Origin: Bacteroidales bacterium UBA6397
GTDB lineage: Bacteria > Bacteroidota > Bacteroidia > Bacteroidales > UBA932
NCBI GenBank assembly: GCA_002439875.1
Contig: DJQB01000038.1
Location: 1-64,000 of the forward strand
Reading direction: 5' to 3'
DNA length: 64,000 nt
A model generated the notes under the pieces. It was not told the origin of the DNA. It made no database searches and worked only from the letters and a program-made list of their open reading frames with translations. The translations under genes were made by a program, and so were the position numbers. Positions 17,072-25,010 of the stretch are shown piece after piece. The stretch's first letter is position 1. Each line of letters starts with the position of its first letter.

Positions 17072-17458
17072 ATGATTACACACGATCTGCGGGTTATGGC
17101 GGACGCTATGCTCGACAAGAAAGCACAAAACGTCATTGACATAGACCTCAGGCCACTGGGTACCGCAATCACAGATCATTTTATGATCTGTAACGCCGAC
17201 TCTACAACAAACGTCAACGCCATAGCTGACAATGTCATAGCCAAGATGCGTGAGGAAGGCAGAAAACCGCTGCGAACTCAAGGCTTGGAAAATAATTTCT
17301 GGATAATACTGGACTACGGCGACATCGTGGCCCACATTTTCCTGACGGAATACCGCCAGTTCTACAGACTGGAAGAGCTTTGGGCTGATGCCCCTCACAA
17401 AGAGTACAAGGAAAGGAAAGTGCCTGGAAACAAAAAGAAAGAAACAGATGCCGAATAA
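17072..17458 (+). CDS. rsfS: Ribosome silencing factor RsfS
   Basis: Small DUF143/Iojap protein (128 residues from this start) that binds ribosomal protein L14 and blocks subunit joining in starved cells. Family motifs are present: DIDLRPLGTAITDHFMICNA near residue 24, and NNFWIILDYGDIVAHIFL with the typical W.LLDYGD.VVH pattern. An in-frame start at 16982 would place 30 residues over the promoter and is unlikely. ATG 17072 is about 27 nt after the predicted transcription start. Its last 11 bases overlap the ftsH start, implying translational coupling. Confidence 0.92.
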   Translation: MITHDLRVMADAMLDKKAQNVIDIDLRPLGTAITDHFMICNADSTTNVNAIADNVIAKMREEGRKPLRTQGLENNFWIILDYGDIVAHIFLTEYRQFYRLEELWADAPHKEYKERKVPGNKKKETDAE

Positions 17459-19442
17459 TTCAAACACACCGAACGGCAATGGCCCAAGGAGGAAGGTCAT
17501 ACGCGTAAGGTTCAACTTTTCCTGGCTGTACCTGATTCTTATTCTCGGCATAGGCTGGATGCTTTTCAACAACAGCGGAGCAAACCCTCAGAAAATAGAA
17601 TGGGCGGAGGTTCAGGAGATGTTCCTCAAAGGGGACATCAAGGAGATAGATTTCATAAGGAACGACTTCAAAGGCAACATCACGATACGCCCTGACAGAC
17701 TGGAAAAATACGCCGACAGGTTCGGCGGAAAGGTTCCTCCGGCATCCCCTCATTTCATATTCCTGGTGTCAGACAAGTTCGATGCCGAGAAGGAGTTCGG
17801 GGAACTCAACTCGAAGCTTCCGGCGGACGAGAGCCAGGTTAAGATCGTTATGGAGAACGACAGCCGTATGTGGTCGAGCATACTTGAATGGATAATATTC
17901 CCGGTCCTGCTCATCGCCATGTGGATCTGGATGTTCCGTGGATTCAACAAAAATATGGGCGGAGGAGCCGGCGGTCCAGGAGGCGTGTTCAATGTTGGTA
18001 AGTCCACCGGCAAGCTGGCCGATAGGGAAAAAGTCAACGTCACCTTCAAGGATGTAGCGGGTCTTTACGGCGCAAAGGAAGAAGTAATGGAGATCGTGGA
18101 CTTCCTCAAGAATCCTCAGAAATACACAGCGCTCGGAGGTAAGATTCCCAAAGGCGCCCTGCTCGTCGGGCCTCCTGGTACAGGAAAGACCCTGTTGGCA
18201 AAGGCTGTGGCCGGGGAGGCCAACGTCCCGTTCTTCTCGATCTCAGGCTCTGACTTCGTGGAGATGTTCGTGGGAGTCGGTGCGTCCAGGGTCAGGGACC
18301 TGTTCCGTCAGGCAAAGGAAAAGGCTCCGTGCATAGTCTTTATCGACGAGATCGACGCTGTCGGAAGAGCCCGTGGAAAGAATGTCGGATTCTCCTCGAA
18401 CGACGAGCGTGAGAACACTCTCAATCAGCTGCTAACCGAGATGGACGGATTCGACACGAACTCCGGAGTTATTATTCTCGCTGCGACCAACAGAGCGGAC
18501 ATCCTGGACAAGGCACTTTTGAGGGCCGGTCGTTTTGACCGCCAGATACACGTTGATCTTCCGGAGTTAAAGGAAAGAGAGGAAATCTTCAAGGTTCACA
18601 CCCAAAAGCTCAAGATTGCCAAGGATTTCGATCTTGGATTCATGGCGCAGCACACTCCTGGTTTCTCTGGAGCAGACATAGCTAACGTGTGCAACGAAGC
18701 TGCCTTGACAGCCGCACGAAGGAACAAAAAAGAGATTGACAGGCAGGATTTCCTTGATGCAATAGACAGAATCGTCGGTGGACTGGAGCGCAAGGGATCA
18801 ATCATGACTCCTGCGGAGAAGAGGACCACGGCTTACCATGAGGCTGGGCACGCAACTGTTGGTTGGCTTTTGCCTTACTCTGATCCAGTGTTCAAAGTCA
18901 GTCTTATCCCAAGAGGTGACGCGTTAGGCTTGACATGGTACTTGCCTGATGAAAGGAAAATCCTTTCTAGGTCTTACCTGATGGACAAGATGTGCGCTTT
19001 GATAGGCGGACGTGTGGCCGAAGAAATCATTAATGGAGAACCGGCTACCGGTGCTCTTAATGACCTGGAAAGACTTACTCGCATGGCCTACAACATGGTC
19101 CAGTTCTATGGAATGAGTGATAAGATTGGTGAGGTTTCATTCTACGACTCTACCGGATCTAGGGGGTACGATCTCACTAAACCTTACAGTGAGAAGACAG
19201 CCGAACTAATGGACCAGGAAGTCAAAGATTTGGTAAAGGAGATTCACGACAGGACATTGCTCATATTGACTGAACATAAAGAGGGATTCGTTCAAATGGC
19301 AAAACTTCTGCTTGAAAAAGAGGTGATTTTCTCTGAGGACATAGAAAAGATCCTTGGACCTAAAGCCAAGCCAAAAGAAGAGATCAATGAATCTTCCGAA
19401 ACAGAAGCCGAACCTGCATTAACAGAACCTGGTAATGAATAA
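17448..19442 (+). CDS. ftsH: ATP-dependent zinc metalloprotease FtsH
   Basis: Membrane-anchored AAA+ protease of 664 residues that degrades misfolded membrane proteins and short-lived regulators. Two membrane helices (about 24-42 and 146-164) flank a periplasmic domain. The AAA module has P-loop GPPGTGKT (241-248), Walker B IVFIDEIDAVG and the second region of homology. The zinc site is HEAGH (464-468). A polar, acidic C-terminal tail ends the protein. ATG 17448 lies within the rsfS end and gives the normal N-terminus; an upstream in-frame start at 17388 would overlap rsfS by 71 bases. The stop overlaps cdsA by 8 bases. Confidence 0.96.
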   Translation: MPNNSNTPNGNGPRRKVIRVRFNFSWLYLILILGIGWMLFNNSGANPQKIEWAEVQEMFLKGDIKEIDFIRNDFKGNITIRPDRLEKYADRFGGKVPPASPHFIFLVSDKFDAEKEFGELNSKLPADESQVKIVMENDSRMWSSILEWIIFPVLLIAMWIWMFRGFNKNMGGGAGGPGGVFNVGKSTGKLADREKVNVTFKDVAGLYGAKEEVMEIVDFLKNPQKYTALGGKIPKGALLVGPPGTGKTLLAKAVAGEANVPFFSISGSDFVEMFVGVGASRVRDLFRQAKEKAPCIVFIDEIDAVGRARGKNVGFSSNDERENTLNQLLTEMDGFDTNSGVIILAATNRADILDKALLRAGRFDRQIHVDLPELKEREEIFKVHTQKLKIAKDFDLGFMAQHTPGFSGADIANVCNEAALTAARRNKKEIDRQDFLDAIDRIVGGLERKGSIMTPAEKRTTAYHEAGHATVGWLLPYSDPVFKVSLIPRGDALGLTWYLPDERKILSRSYLMDKMCALIGGRVAEEIINGEPATGALNDLERLTRMAYNMVQFYGMSDKIGEVSFYDSTGSRGYDLTKPYSEKTAELMDQEVKDLVKEIHDRTLLILTEHKEGFVQMAKLLLEKEVIFSEDIEKILGPKAKPKEEINESSETEAEPALTEPGNE

Positions 19443-20265
19443 TGTCGTAGTCAGATCTATTTCAGGCGTGGTCTTCATCCTGGCGATGTTGGCCTGCCTG
19501 ATGTTCAACAAGTTCCTTTTCGCCGGACTTATCATATTCGTCATGTCCGTGATGCTTTTGGAGTTCTACCACATCACGATGGGGGATAGCTACAAGTTCT
19601 CAAAGATTCTGGCGATAATAGCGGCGATCATTCTTTTCGGAATATTGTTTTCCGTGGCCTCGTACCACGTGCCAATCAAATTCGTAACCCTCTCAATGGT
19701 GCCGCTTTTCATAGTGATGATCAATTCCTTGTACGTCAAAGACAAGGAGGAATACGGCAAATTCTCCAACATCTACACAGGTTTGTTGTACATCGCGGTG
19801 CCCATCGCGCTTTCCAATCTGATCGCGTTCGACAAGGCAGGAAACTTCAGCGGCAACCTGCTGCTCTGCTTCTTCATCATAATTTGGTGTTCTGATGTCG
19901 GGGCTTTCGCATTCGGAATCACCCTTGGGAAGTTCTTCCCTAAGAAACTCTTTCCGACGGTGTCTCCCAAAAAGACATGGGTTGGTTTCATAGGCGGATT
20001 GGTAAGTTCTGTTTTGGCGGCCATTGCGTTGTATGAATTCCACATCTTGAAGTTCCCGCCCATCCACTGCCTGATCTTGTCGCTGATCATGTCCGTGACA
20101 GGAGTCTATGGTGATCTTTATGAATCCCAATGGAAAAGGGTATATGGAGTAAAGGATTCCGGCAAGATCATCCCGGGTCATGGCGGATTTCTGGACAGGT
20201 TTGACAGCACGCTGATGGCGATGCCGTTCGGGGCTATCTATCTGGCGATCTTCGACCTACTCTAA
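19435..20265 (+). CDS. cdsA: Phosphatidate cytidylyltransferase
   Basis: Makes CDP-diacylglycerol from phosphatidate and CTP at the inner membrane, the branch point of phospholipid synthesis. A polytopic protein of 276 residues with about eight hydrophobic segments and the CDP-DAG synthase signature near the C-terminus (KDSGKIIPGHGGFLDRFDS). The Asp and Lys of SDVGAFAFG and SPKKTW also fit the family. It overlaps ftsH by 8 bases and is followed after 40 bases by psd, so two consecutive phospholipid steps sit in one unit behind the membrane protease. Confidence 0.94.
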   Translation: MNNVVVRSISGVVFILAMLACLMFNKFLFAGLIIFVMSVMLLEFYHITMGDSYKFSKILAIIAAIILFGILFSVASYHVPIKFVTLSMVPLFIVMINSLYVKDKEEYGKFSNIYTGLLYIAVPIALSNLIAFDKAGNFSGNLLLCFFIIIWCSDVGAFAFGITLGKFFPKKLFPTVSPKKTWVGFIGGLVSSVLAAIALYEFHILKFPPIHCLILSLIMSVTGVYGDLYESQWKRVYGVKDSGKIIPGHGGFLDRFDSTLMAMPFGAIYLAIFDLL

Positions 20266-20305
20266 TCAACAATCAGACAATTAATTAATGAAATAAATAA
20301 GCGAT

Positions 20306-20971
20306 ATGAAGAGAATTAAAGTTGACAAGGACTCATATGGAACCATAGGAATCAACTGGACGGTGACGGCTGCCCTGATAGCTTGTGCTCTGATATTCAT
20401 ACACAATCCATTCATTGTAGCACCTATCATTCTCATTCTGCTGGCCTTTGCATTCTTCGTGTTTTGGTTTCATCGTGTACCGGACAGAGATCGCCCGGAG
20501 GGGGATTCCAAAATGATCACTTCAGTCGCCGACGGCAAGGTTGTGATTGTTGACCGGGTCTATGAAAAGGAATATTTCAAGGATGACCGCATCCAAGTTT
20601 CGGTGTACATGGACTTCTTCGATGTCCACACGAATTTCTGGCCGGTGGACGGTGACATTTCCTACTACAAGTATCATCCAGGCAAATACCTGCTTGCGTT
20701 CCTGCCTAAAGCCTCGGAGAAGAACGAGCACTCCTCCACGGTCATCCGCAACGAACATGGTGAGATTTTGTTCAGACAGATCGCCGGCACTTTCGCCAGA
20801 AGGATTGTCTGCTACTCAAAGGAGGGTGACAATGTCGAAAGGGGAAAGCAGTGCGGGATCATCAAGTTCGGCTCAAGAATCGACATATTCCTCCCACTTG
20901 ACGCTGACATCAAGGTGAGGGAAGGGGATCTCACCCGTGCCTGCGAGACAGTAATCGCTGAACTTAAATAA
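20306..20971 (+). CDS. psd: Phosphatidylserine decarboxylase, short class
   Basis: Converts phosphatidylserine to phosphatidylethanolamine. A 221-residue proenzyme of the short archaeal/Bacteroidota type, with two N-terminal hydrophobic segments (about 13-52). The FGSR(I/V)D motif at the self-cleavage site reads IIKFGSRIDIFLP; cleavage between Gly and Ser would create the pyruvoyl group. It follows cdsA by 40 bases. With CdsA making CDP-DAG, only a phosphatidylserine synthase is missing from the PE route within the window. It converges on ispG with one base between the genes. Confidence 0.9.
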   Translation: MKRIKVDKDSYGTIGINWTVTAALIACALIFIHNPFIVAPIILILLAFAFFVFWFHRVPDRDRPEGDSKMITSVADGKVVIVDRVYEKEYFKDDRIQVSVYMDFFDVHTNFWPVDGDISYYKYHPGKYLLAFLPKASEKNEHSSTVIRNEHGEILFRQIAGTFARRIVCYSKEGDNVERGKQCGIIKFGSRIDIFLPLDADIKVREGDLTRACETVIAELK

Positions 20972-20972
20972 C

Positions 20973-22310
20973 TTACGACCGGTCATTCTCAATCAGTTCG
21001 ACAAGGCGATCCACGGCTTCCGTGTCTTGAACATGCTTCAACACGGGAGTCTTACCTTTATAGATGGTGACCCTGTGGTTGCCTTCTCCGACATATCCCC
21101 AATCAGCGTCAGCCATTTCCCCGGGTCCATTCACAATGCAGCCCATCACAGCAATGACTGTGTTCTTCAAATGTGATGTCCTGGATTTGACTTCCTCAAA
21201 GGCCTTCTTAAGATCATACATTGTACGCCCACACCCCGGACATGCGACATATTCAGGCTTGTAGAAACGTCTTCTGGCAGCCTGCATCAATTCGTCGACA
21301 AGATAGGAGCCAAGACCAGACTCACGGATAGGAATCTTGTTCCCAGCATCATCGACATAGAACCCGGCAAGTTCAAGTTCGTCCAAAGTCCTGTCAAGCA
21401 GTCTCTTGCCGAAATCGCATGAGACATCCATCAGCAAGGTCTCACGGGAAGGTGAGTCGTAGACAGCGACAGCCTTCCTGCCGCTCACAGACATGGAAGT
21501 CATCGATGAGACAATCTTGTGGGAATATCTTTCCGCAAGATAGACGGCGACAGGAATCTCATCCTCAGGTTCCTCGGTCAGAGAGACCCTGACCGTGTCT
21601 CCGATTCCTTCGGAAAGGAGGGTAGAGATCCCGACACAAGACTTGATTCTGCCACTGTCCCCGTTGCCGGCTTCAGTCACTCCAACATGAAGAGGATAGA
21701 CGGTCCCTCTTTCTTTCATGGCCGCCATAAGTTGACGGTAAGCCTCGACCATAACAGTTGTGTTGCTTGACTTAAGCGACACAACAACATTATGAAAATC
21801 AGCATCTTCGCACATTCCCAACCACTCAAGGGCCGCTTTAGACATAGCCTGTGGCGTGTTGCCGTAAAGATGGGTGATGTATTCTCCCAAAGAGCCGTGG
21901 TTGACTCCGATCCTGATCGCCGTCCCGCTCTCGCGGCATACATCGATCAACTGTGCGAACTGTCTGCGGGCCTCATTGTGATCCTTGTGGAAATTTCCCG
22001 GATTGATCCTTACCTTCTCCACAAAAGGCGCCACCTTTATCGCGGTCTGAGAGGAAAAATGAATGTCAGCCACAATCGGTGTCAGCACACGAAGTTCCTT
22101 CAAACGAGACTTGATCACCTTGACATGCTCCACATCCGTAGGACCGGGAACAGTGATCCTTATGATCTCCGCGCCGGCGTCACGAAGCCTCACACACTGG
22201 GCAACAGTTGACTCCACATCATAAGTGTGGGTGTCGCACATCGTCTGAACAACGATCGGATTTCCGCCCCCAATCAAGACATCACCAACCTTTGCTGTAA
22301 AAGTTTTCAT
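20973..22310 (-). CDS. ispG: 4-hydroxy-3-methylbut-2-enyl diphosphate synthase, with mid-size insert
   Basis: Iron-sulfur enzyme of the MEP isoprenoid pathway. The 445-residue protein has an N-terminal TIM barrel (about 1-260, ending SEGIGDTVRVSL) and a C-terminal 4Fe-4S domain with Cys357, Cys360 (CPGC) and Cys391 (GCIVNGPGE, conserved Glu398). Between them lie roughly 85 residues more than in E. coli (372 aa). From memory, the Bacteroidota/plant type carries a larger middle domain and is about 600 aa or longer, so this looks like a reduced version. It is the last gene of the ligA operon and overlaps the upstream gene by 4 bases. Confidence 0.93.
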   Translation of the reverse strand: MKTFTAKVGDVLIGGGNPIVVQTMCDTHTYDVESTVAQCVRLRDAGAEIIRITVPGPTDVEHVKVIKSRLKELRVLTPIVADIHFSSQTAIKVAPFVEKVRINPGNFHKDHNEARRQFAQLIDVCRESGTAIRIGVNHGSLGEYITHLYGNTPQAMSKAALEWLGMCEDADFHNVVVSLKSSNTTVMVEAYRQLMAAMKERGTVYPLHVGVTEAGNGDSGRIKSCVGISTLLSEGIGDTVRVSLTEEPEDEIPVAVYLAERYSHKIVSSMTSMSVSGRKAVAVYDSPSRETLLMDVSCDFGKRLLDRTLDELELAGFYVDDAGNKIPIRESGLGSYLVDELMQAARRRFYKPEYVACPGCGRTMYDLKKAFEEVKSRTSHLKNTVIAVMGCIVNGPGEMADADWGYVGEGNHRVTIYKGKTPVLKHVQDTEAVDRLVELIENDRS

Positions 22311-23191
22311 TTCTCTTCTGAATTAAATACTTGCCGATACGCCTCACGCTTAAGCTGGGACTTGCCGCGCCCGGTTCTTCTTGTGAGTTGGAAATAGACT
22401 CCGGCGGTGACCATCACATCCAAAGGATAGGCGAACCTGTAATAGTCCTTGCTGTAATAGTCCGGATTGTAGATGGTACCCCAAGAGTAGCGCACATTGG
22501 CATTGATGTGAAATTCAAATGGATCGAAAACAAGACCGAATCCAATGCCGGCACTTATCCCATAATCCAAACGACGGTCCGTGTCCTTGAATGAGTTCAG
22601 GATTGACTCGTCGACATGTTCACCAGTCCTTTTGACGTTCAGCCTGTAACCGCCGTAGATCCCGGCGTCAGCCATCACCTTATAGTGAAGCCCGTCCATG
22701 TGCAGATGCGCCATAAAAGGGACTTCCACCACTTCCATGATCGCTTGCGTGGCACCTTCTACCGAAGGGACCACGTGGGTCTCCTTGTTCTCCTTGAATT
22801 TATAGCCTTCGTGACTGTAGCGCAACCCGATCTTGAATCCAAAATATGGAAGGTATGAGAACATCTTTCCGTAACGGGTGTAGAATATTCCGAAAGTATT
22901 CGGGGCAAAGAGCGTGGACTGTGTGTAGGGAGGGTTGAAGTTCATCCTGCTGAATGACACACCATACTCGACCCCTATCAGAGAATAGTCGTTGATCTCG
23001 AAGACTCGGTTGACCTGAACTGTGTCTAGGTAGACGTCTGAATATGTCTCCGCAATCCTGAGGCTGTCCCGCACGACAAGGGAGGAACCGGTCTTGACAG
23101 TGTCGGCGGGAGTCTGCCCCAAGCATGCGAAGGAGGCAAGAAAGGTGACCGCCGTAAGAATATATATCCGGATAGTCATGACTGTCATCAT
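22307..23191 (-). CDS. PorT-like outer-membrane beta-barrel protein
   Basis: A 294-residue protein with a signal peptide (about 1-25, ending SFACLG) and a C-terminal domain of amphipathic beta strands rich in Tyr, Phe and Gly, of the kind annotated as outer membrane beta-barrel/PorT family in Bacteroidota. Phrases such as GVEYGVSFSRMNFNP and DYGISAGIGFGLVFDPF look like barrel strands. The function is unknown; a role in type IX secretion is suggested only by resemblance to PorT, and no other secretion genes are nearby. It starts inside the end of the Ig-like lipoprotein gene (ATGA overlap) and ends inside the ispG start. Confidence 0.65.
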   Translation of the reverse strand: MMTVMTIRIYILTAVTFLASFACLGQTPADTVKTGSSLVVRDSLRIAETYSDVYLDTVQVNRVFEINDYSLIGVEYGVSFSRMNFNPPYTQSTLFAPNTFGIFYTRYGKMFSYLPYFGFKIGLRYSHEGYKFKENKETHVVPSVEGATQAIMEVVEVPFMAHLHMDGLHYKVMADAGIYGGYRLNVKRTGEHVDESILNSFKDTDRRLDYGISAGIGFGLVFDPFEFHINANVRYSWGTIYNPDYYSKDYYRFAYPLDVMVTAGVYFQLTRRTGRGKSQLKREAYRQVFNSEEK

Positions 23192-24981
23192 TTGAAGAAT
23201 ATGCCCAGATCCAACTCCTGATTGATCTCGCTGCGCTCGGGAATGTCAAACAAGTCACTGTCTTTGGTCATCAGGAACTTGACCTTTTCAGGCTGTCTGT
23301 GAGCCAACAGATTTCCCGTGTCCACGATTCCGTTGCGGTTCAGATCCTCGGTGATCCTCACAGAGTACTTGCCTTTCTTAAGGTAGGGAAACCTCAAGAC
23401 AGAGTCGGATTCTATTATGTAGCTGCGCAAGACTGTCGATTTTTTTTCGTCAAGAAGATCCACGATGTACTTGTTGCCGTCAACACCTTTGAGATTCAAT
23501 GTAAAAAGGCTCAGGTTATCATCGTTCGGAAGTGCCACCTTGACTTCGGTACTGTCATTCCAGTGTCCATTGATGTCCTTGAATGACCTTTGCGGAATTT
23601 TGAAGAAATACTCATAGCCCTGCTGGATCTTGCCGCCTGGTGTGATGATATACTTTCTCAGGTTCAAAGAGTCACGAACTATGGTGAAAGTCTCTTTCTT
23701 TTCTTTTTGCCTTGGGTTTATAGACTTGAAAACCAAGGAATCAAAATCACCGAGAATAGGTGGGTAATCGAACTCCACAGAAATGCCGTACTGTTCAAAG
23801 GTCTCTGGCTCGGCCTTCAGATTAAGTCCGCAGATCGTGTCCTTATGCTCTATCTTTTTCCTGGCGGTTCTGGACTTGGGCTTTTTCTCGTCCACAAGGC
23901 TGACTTTCTCTGTCACTGGCTTAAGCACGCCAAGAGTGTCTGTCTTCCAGTACTTCACGCAAAGATGCAACGTGTCCGGCATCGCCCTCTGATCATTCAG
24001 CCAAAGCAAAAGGCTGTCCTTTTCCTTGTTGAACTCCGTGATGACCTCACTGGCAGGGAATCCCTGAAACCATAAGGAATCAATCCTCGTGTCAGGAGCC
24101 ATAAACGTGACGTAAGCCGCTCTGTCTCCCGTCCTCTTTTTATTCACCAACAGTTGTTTGGATGGTTTCTCACGGAAAACGTTAAGCCTAAGTTCCGTTT
24201 TCCTTGACTGACATGCCAGAGTGTCCTTCATGTCGAACTTTCTCAATTCGGGAACGCTATCATTCACCACATTCACCGGCCTGAACAATGTGTCTAGGAA
24301 AGCGATGCGATCCTCGTCCGGATCATAGATGTTGTTTCCGTTGCCGTCGACCACAGCATAGACCCTAAAGAGGGTGTCCTGGATATTCCTCAAGGAGAAA
24401 TACCCCCAGTCATCAGTCTTCACGGCCGCGACAGGCCTTTCCAAAAAAACCGCCGAATCCCTCTGATCCTTGTAAAACATCACAGTCGCACCTTTAACAG
24501 GCTTCAATGTGTTGCAGTCCTGTACAAGTCCGGTCACATACATGGAATCAACCCTCTTTCCTGTCGAAAAGAAAGTCGTGAATCCCGGGAACATATTGCC
24601 TTCATTGTTGTCGGCGACCGCTCCCGTCAAATCAAGGGTGTAGGTTGTGTTCGGAAGAAGATCCTCCTCAAAATACACGACCACACTCTTTCCTCTTATC
24701 TTATATTTAGGACTCTTCTTCTGCGGGGGGGAAAGGAATATTCCCTTGGGATCCTTGACTGTTACGTATTCATCAAAAGTGAATGCGATCTTTGTCCCGT
24801 GAAGCGGCACGCAAACCGCCCCAGGTTGTGGGACAACCCTTCTGATCACCGGAGGCAGCGTGTCCTTCAGCCCTCCGGTAGGAGCCTGCGTCGTGTTGGC
24901 GCACGAAGGCTGCAGCAGGGTGGCGGACAGCAGCAAAGCTGCGGGAATCAGCGGAAAGAATATTGGAAGATTTATTTTCAT
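23188..24981 (-). CDS. Ig-like domain lipoprotein, conserved in Bacteroidota
   Basis: A 597-residue lipoprotein. The signal ends in a lipobox with Cys27 (LLQPSC). A bacterial Ig-like domain follows directly (about 40-135, PPVIRRVVPQPGA...FTFDEYVTVKD...LPNTTYTLDL), as in the SbsA Ig-like family. After it comes a carboxypeptidase-regulatory-like segment (about 150-235, KPVKGATVMFYKD...DGNGNNIYDPDE) and a second half of beta-rich domains. Proteins of this layout sit at the cell surface in Bacteroidota, but their job is unknown. It lies 29 bases after spoT and overlaps the barrel protein by 4 bases; the pair may work together. Confidence 0.75.
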   Translation of the reverse strand: MKINLPIFFPLIPAALLLSATLLQPSCANTTQAPTGGLKDTLPPVIRRVVPQPGAVCVPLHGTKIAFTFDEYVTVKDPKGIFLSPPQKKSPKYKIRGKSVVVYFEEDLLPNTTYTLDLTGAVADNNEGNMFPGFTTFFSTGKRVDSMYVTGLVQDCNTLKPVKGATVMFYKDQRDSAVFLERPVAAVKTDDWGYFSLRNIQDTLFRVYAVVDGNGNNIYDPDEDRIAFLDTLFRPVNVVNDSVPELRKFDMKDTLACQSRKTELRLNVFREKPSKQLLVNKKRTGDRAAYVTFMAPDTRIDSLWFQGFPASEVITEFNKEKDSLLLWLNDQRAMPDTLHLCVKYWKTDTLGVLKPVTEKVSLVDEKKPKSRTARKKIEHKDTICGLNLKAEPETFEQYGISVEFDYPPILGDFDSLVFKSINPRQKEKKETFTIVRDSLNLRKYIITPGGKIQQGYEYFFKIPQRSFKDINGHWNDSTEVKVALPNDDNLSLFTLNLKGVDGNKYIVDLLDEKKSTVLRSYIIESDSVLRFPYLKKGKYSVRITEDLNRNGIVDTGNLLAHRQPEKVKFLMTKDSDLFDIPERSEINQELDLGIFFK

Positions 24982-25010
24982 CGAGGTGCAGGTATATTCA
25001 AAAATCAGGC

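Noticed and set aside
17006..17572. Upstream extension of the birA frame
   Set aside because: Lies antisense to rsfS and ftsH and covers the promoter region; not part of the ligase family.
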